Positions 61,806 to 64,000 of a DNA stretch of 64,000 nucleotides are shown in pieces. A program made the position numbers and the translations under genes. The number at the start of each line of letters is the position of its first letter. Within the stretch, counting starts at the first letter, position 1. The notes beneath the pieces are model-generated. The model made no database searches. It had not been told where the DNA came from and worked only from the letters and a program-made list of their open reading frames with translations. Source of the stretch: Onchocerca volvulus (Eukaryota; Nematoda; Chromadorea; Rhabditida; Onchocercidae); NCBI GenBank assembly GCA_000499405.2, contig HG738138.1:8058888-8122887 (forward strand), given 5' to 3'.

Positions 61806-64000
61806 ATTTCTGGTATAACCCAGCTGATGATTATAGTTTGAACCCGCATGTTCTCATCGGCACTATGACTGAAGTATGTCTTTATTGCAAGGCTCTGAAA
61901 TTTAATGGAGAAACGAAAGAAATGCGTTGCGTCGTCGAAAAAATAAATAAATAAATAAATAAATAAATAAACTGCCTCAACTTGAAGAACTACCAGAGCC
62001 ACTAAAAACTTTGCTTGCCGGATATAATGCCGAATCAAAGCGTTTCATATCTAAAATCAAGAAATATAACTCGTACTTCCAAATGGCGTCGTTCAGCGCA
62101 GAAATCGTAACATTGTGACAATAAATATTATACATGGACCTTGCGGTACACTGAATCAAAATTCACCATGCATGGAAAATGCTCTATGCGATATCCTCGA
62201 GCATTAGTATCCAACACAGTTACAAGAAATGATGGATATCTTTTATACAGAAGATCAACAGAAGATGGCAGTAAATTAGCAGCCATACAAACGTGGAATG
62301 GTGACATTGACATAGATAACCGGTAGGTTGTTCCATATTCGCCGTTGCTATTAAAAGCATACAAAGTGCACATAAACGTGGAATACTGTAACTCCGTTAA
62401 ATCGATCAAATACATTTGCAAGTATGTGAATAAAGGCAATGATATGGCAGTTTCTGACATTTAGCCAGAAAGAAGTGATAGGAATGCGGTATTACATGCG
62501 GTGAAATCGTGCAGTATTAGGCTGGAAAATAAATAAACAGCAATGAATCTGTATGGCGAATTCTTTCATTTCTATACATGAACGAAGTCCAGCTGTTGTT
62601 CACTTAGCAGTACATCTAGAAAATGGACAACGGGTTTATTTCACAGTTGCTAATGTGCAACGAATAGCCTTGAATTCATCGGCTACAACGTTAACTTCTT
62701 TCTTCACGTCATGTTAAAATGATGCATTTGCGAAAACACTGTTATATTCGGAAGTGCCTACGTATTACACATGGAATGCGAGTAGAAAATCATTTGAAGG
62801 ATTCAAACAAGGAGAACCAGTTTATGGACAACCTGGCATATTCAAACAAACTACGATAGGCAGATTGTACACCGTGCATCCTAATCAAGACGAATGTTTC
62901 TTCCTTTGCATGTTGTTAGTAAATGTGCCCGGTCCAACTCCTTCCAGCGATTAAAAATTGTCAACGGCGTTACACATGCTACTTTCCGAAGTGCATGTGA
63001 GGCTTTGAATTTATTGGAGAACAACCGACACTGGAATTTATGCATTAATGACGAATGCAACAAGTCATATCCAAATCAAATTCGTACAATGTTTGCGATC
63101 ATACTGACCGCCTTCTCTCCTTCATCTCCAACACGGGTATGGAAGAACTATAAATCGCATATGGTTGAGAAGATATTCTCCATCGAATACGCAGCGAAAA
63201 TTAAAATATGAACATCGATTTCACAGCAGAAATCTACAACGAATCGTTGATAATGATCGAAAACTTGTGCTTACAAATCGCGAGCAAAGTTCCCAATCAA
63301 TTGGAAATGCCATCACCGAATCGATTTGCTGCTGCTTCGTTCGATGTAGAATTGCATCACGAAGAAAATGACAACGCGATAAATCTTTTGTCATACGTGC
63401 AGTCAAATATTCCTAAGCTAACGCTTGAGCAAAAAGGCATTTACTATCAAATAATGCAAACTGTCAATAAAGAAGTTGAAGAAATTTTCTTTTTAGATGC
63501 GCTAGGAGGAACTGGTAAAATGTTCCTAATTAAGATTGATTCTGGCAGCTATTCGATTCCAAAAGGACATAGCCTTAGCTCTTACATCGTCTGGAACAGC
63601 TGCAACATTGCTACCAAGTGGAAGTACCGCTCATTCCGTTTTGAAATTGCGATTGAGCATCATTGAAACTCCCAGATGCAACATTTCCAAAGCATCGGGC
63701 ATGGAAAAAGTATTGCAAAATGCAAACTTATTATTTAGGATGAATGTACAATGAAGCACAAAAATCGGTCGAGGCTCTTGATCCATCATTGCAAGATTTG
63801 CATGGAAATATCAGGCCATTTGGGAACGCATTAATATTGCTTGCAAGAGATTTCAGACAAATACCTCAGCCGACACTAACAAACGAAATAAATGCTTGTC
63901 TGAAGTACTTTACTTTGTCGCGATACGTAAAGACATTAAAATTAACTACAACTATGCGTGTTTAGCTGCAAAACGATCGATCAACTGGGATATTGTCACA
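61806..64000 (+). pseudogene. Helitron Rep/PIF1 helicase pseudogene
   Basis: Recognisable pieces in order: YNPADDYSLNPHVLIGTM with a CxxC (about 61.81-61.94 kb); LPEPLKTLLAGYNAESKRF (61.98-62.11 kb); then, directly, HGPCGTLN and KCSMRYPRALVSNTVT; YCNSVKSIKYICKYVNKG (to 62.46 kb); VVHLAVHLENGQRVYF; TYYTWNASRKSFEGFKQGE; GRLYTVHPNQDECFF; LNLLENNRHWNLC; MPSPNRFAAASFDVEL; and helicase motif I FFLDALGGTGKMFLI (63.5 kb), then pieces through DFRQIP and LKLTTTMRV at the right edge. Disablements seen: an (AAAT)n expansion at about 61941-61972, TAG at 62462, TAA at 62715, TAG at 63963, and frame changes near 62.15, 62.57, 62.94, 63.2, 63.53 and 63.74 kb. The Rep HUH region is missing, and Walker A has Met after Lys instead of Thr/Ser. 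The 61447-61788 open frame on the other strand is probably a shadow. Confidence 0.9.
61941..61972. repeat. (AAAT)n microsatellite inside the Helitron frame
   Basis: About eight tandem AAAT/AATA units lie between the codons for CVVEKINK and LPQLEELPEP. They sit where intact Helitron proteins have a short Lys-rich segment and introduce in-frame stops. Confidence 0.9.

Larger units (their letters stand above)
61057..64000 (+). mobile_element. Helitron, degenerate, 5' end to right edge of window
   Basis: The 5' terminus is TCTATATAAATAAAAATG at 61057, followed by sequence typical of the first 150 bases of animal Helitrons (AAACCTCCGAAAG, then TTGAAATTTTGACACAACG and TTTTTATACACGCG). A decayed Rep/helicase frame follows on the same strand and continues beyond the window. 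Helitrons transpose by rolling-circle replication using a Rep endonuclease fused to a PIF1-type helicase. This copy has stops, frameshifts and a large internal deletion and cannot be autonomous. The 3' end of this copy is outside the window. Confidence 0.9.

Overview
The window is AT-rich nuclear DNA of a nematode, most likely a parasitic chromadorean of the spirurid/filarial type. The nematode call rests on a near-complete twitchin (UNC-22) whose domain order and sequence follow C. elegans closely, an ARL-8 that matches the 185-residue nematode protein, and many small to medium introns ending in TTTCAG-like acceptors. The species cannot be fixed from sequence alone.

Layout. (1) Left edge to 1382, minus strand: the 5' part of rabenosyn-5 (rbsn-1), with its N-terminal C2H2 finger and FYVE finger, running off the window. 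(2) 1.4-9.2 kb: no secure gene; a weak plus-strand candidate at 2069-2600. (3) 9.27-12.53 kb, plus strand: eight exons with consistent phases encode a BED-finger protein of the hAT-transposase-derived type. Coding-like exons continue in phase to about 14.5 kb but carry stops and a frameshift. (4) 15.4-17.3 kb, plus strand: complete five-exon arl-8. (5) About 19.2 kb: an orphan plus-strand terminal exon. (6) 19.5-57.3 kb, minus strand: unc-22/twitchin in many exons, including a 5.2-kb exon with 12 Fn3 and 6 Ig modules. (7) 57.3-61.0 kb: upstream non-coding DNA with an 18-bp perfect hairpin. (8) 61.0 kb to right edge, plus strand: a decayed Helitron with a recognisable 5' terminus, a palindromic CTAG-bounded junction just in front of it, an internal deletion that removes the Rep/HUH part, and a frameshifted PIF1-like helicase.

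The host genes are unrelated in function: endosomal tethering (rbsn-1), lysosome positioning and axonal transport (arl-8), and muscle thick-filament regulation (unc-22). No operon linkage is evident. The mobile-element story is the most unusual part: a possibly host-retained hAT-like gene in decay, a Helitron with an odd terminus, and coding-like relics inside the large first intron of twitchin. I did not find a convincing new biological system.
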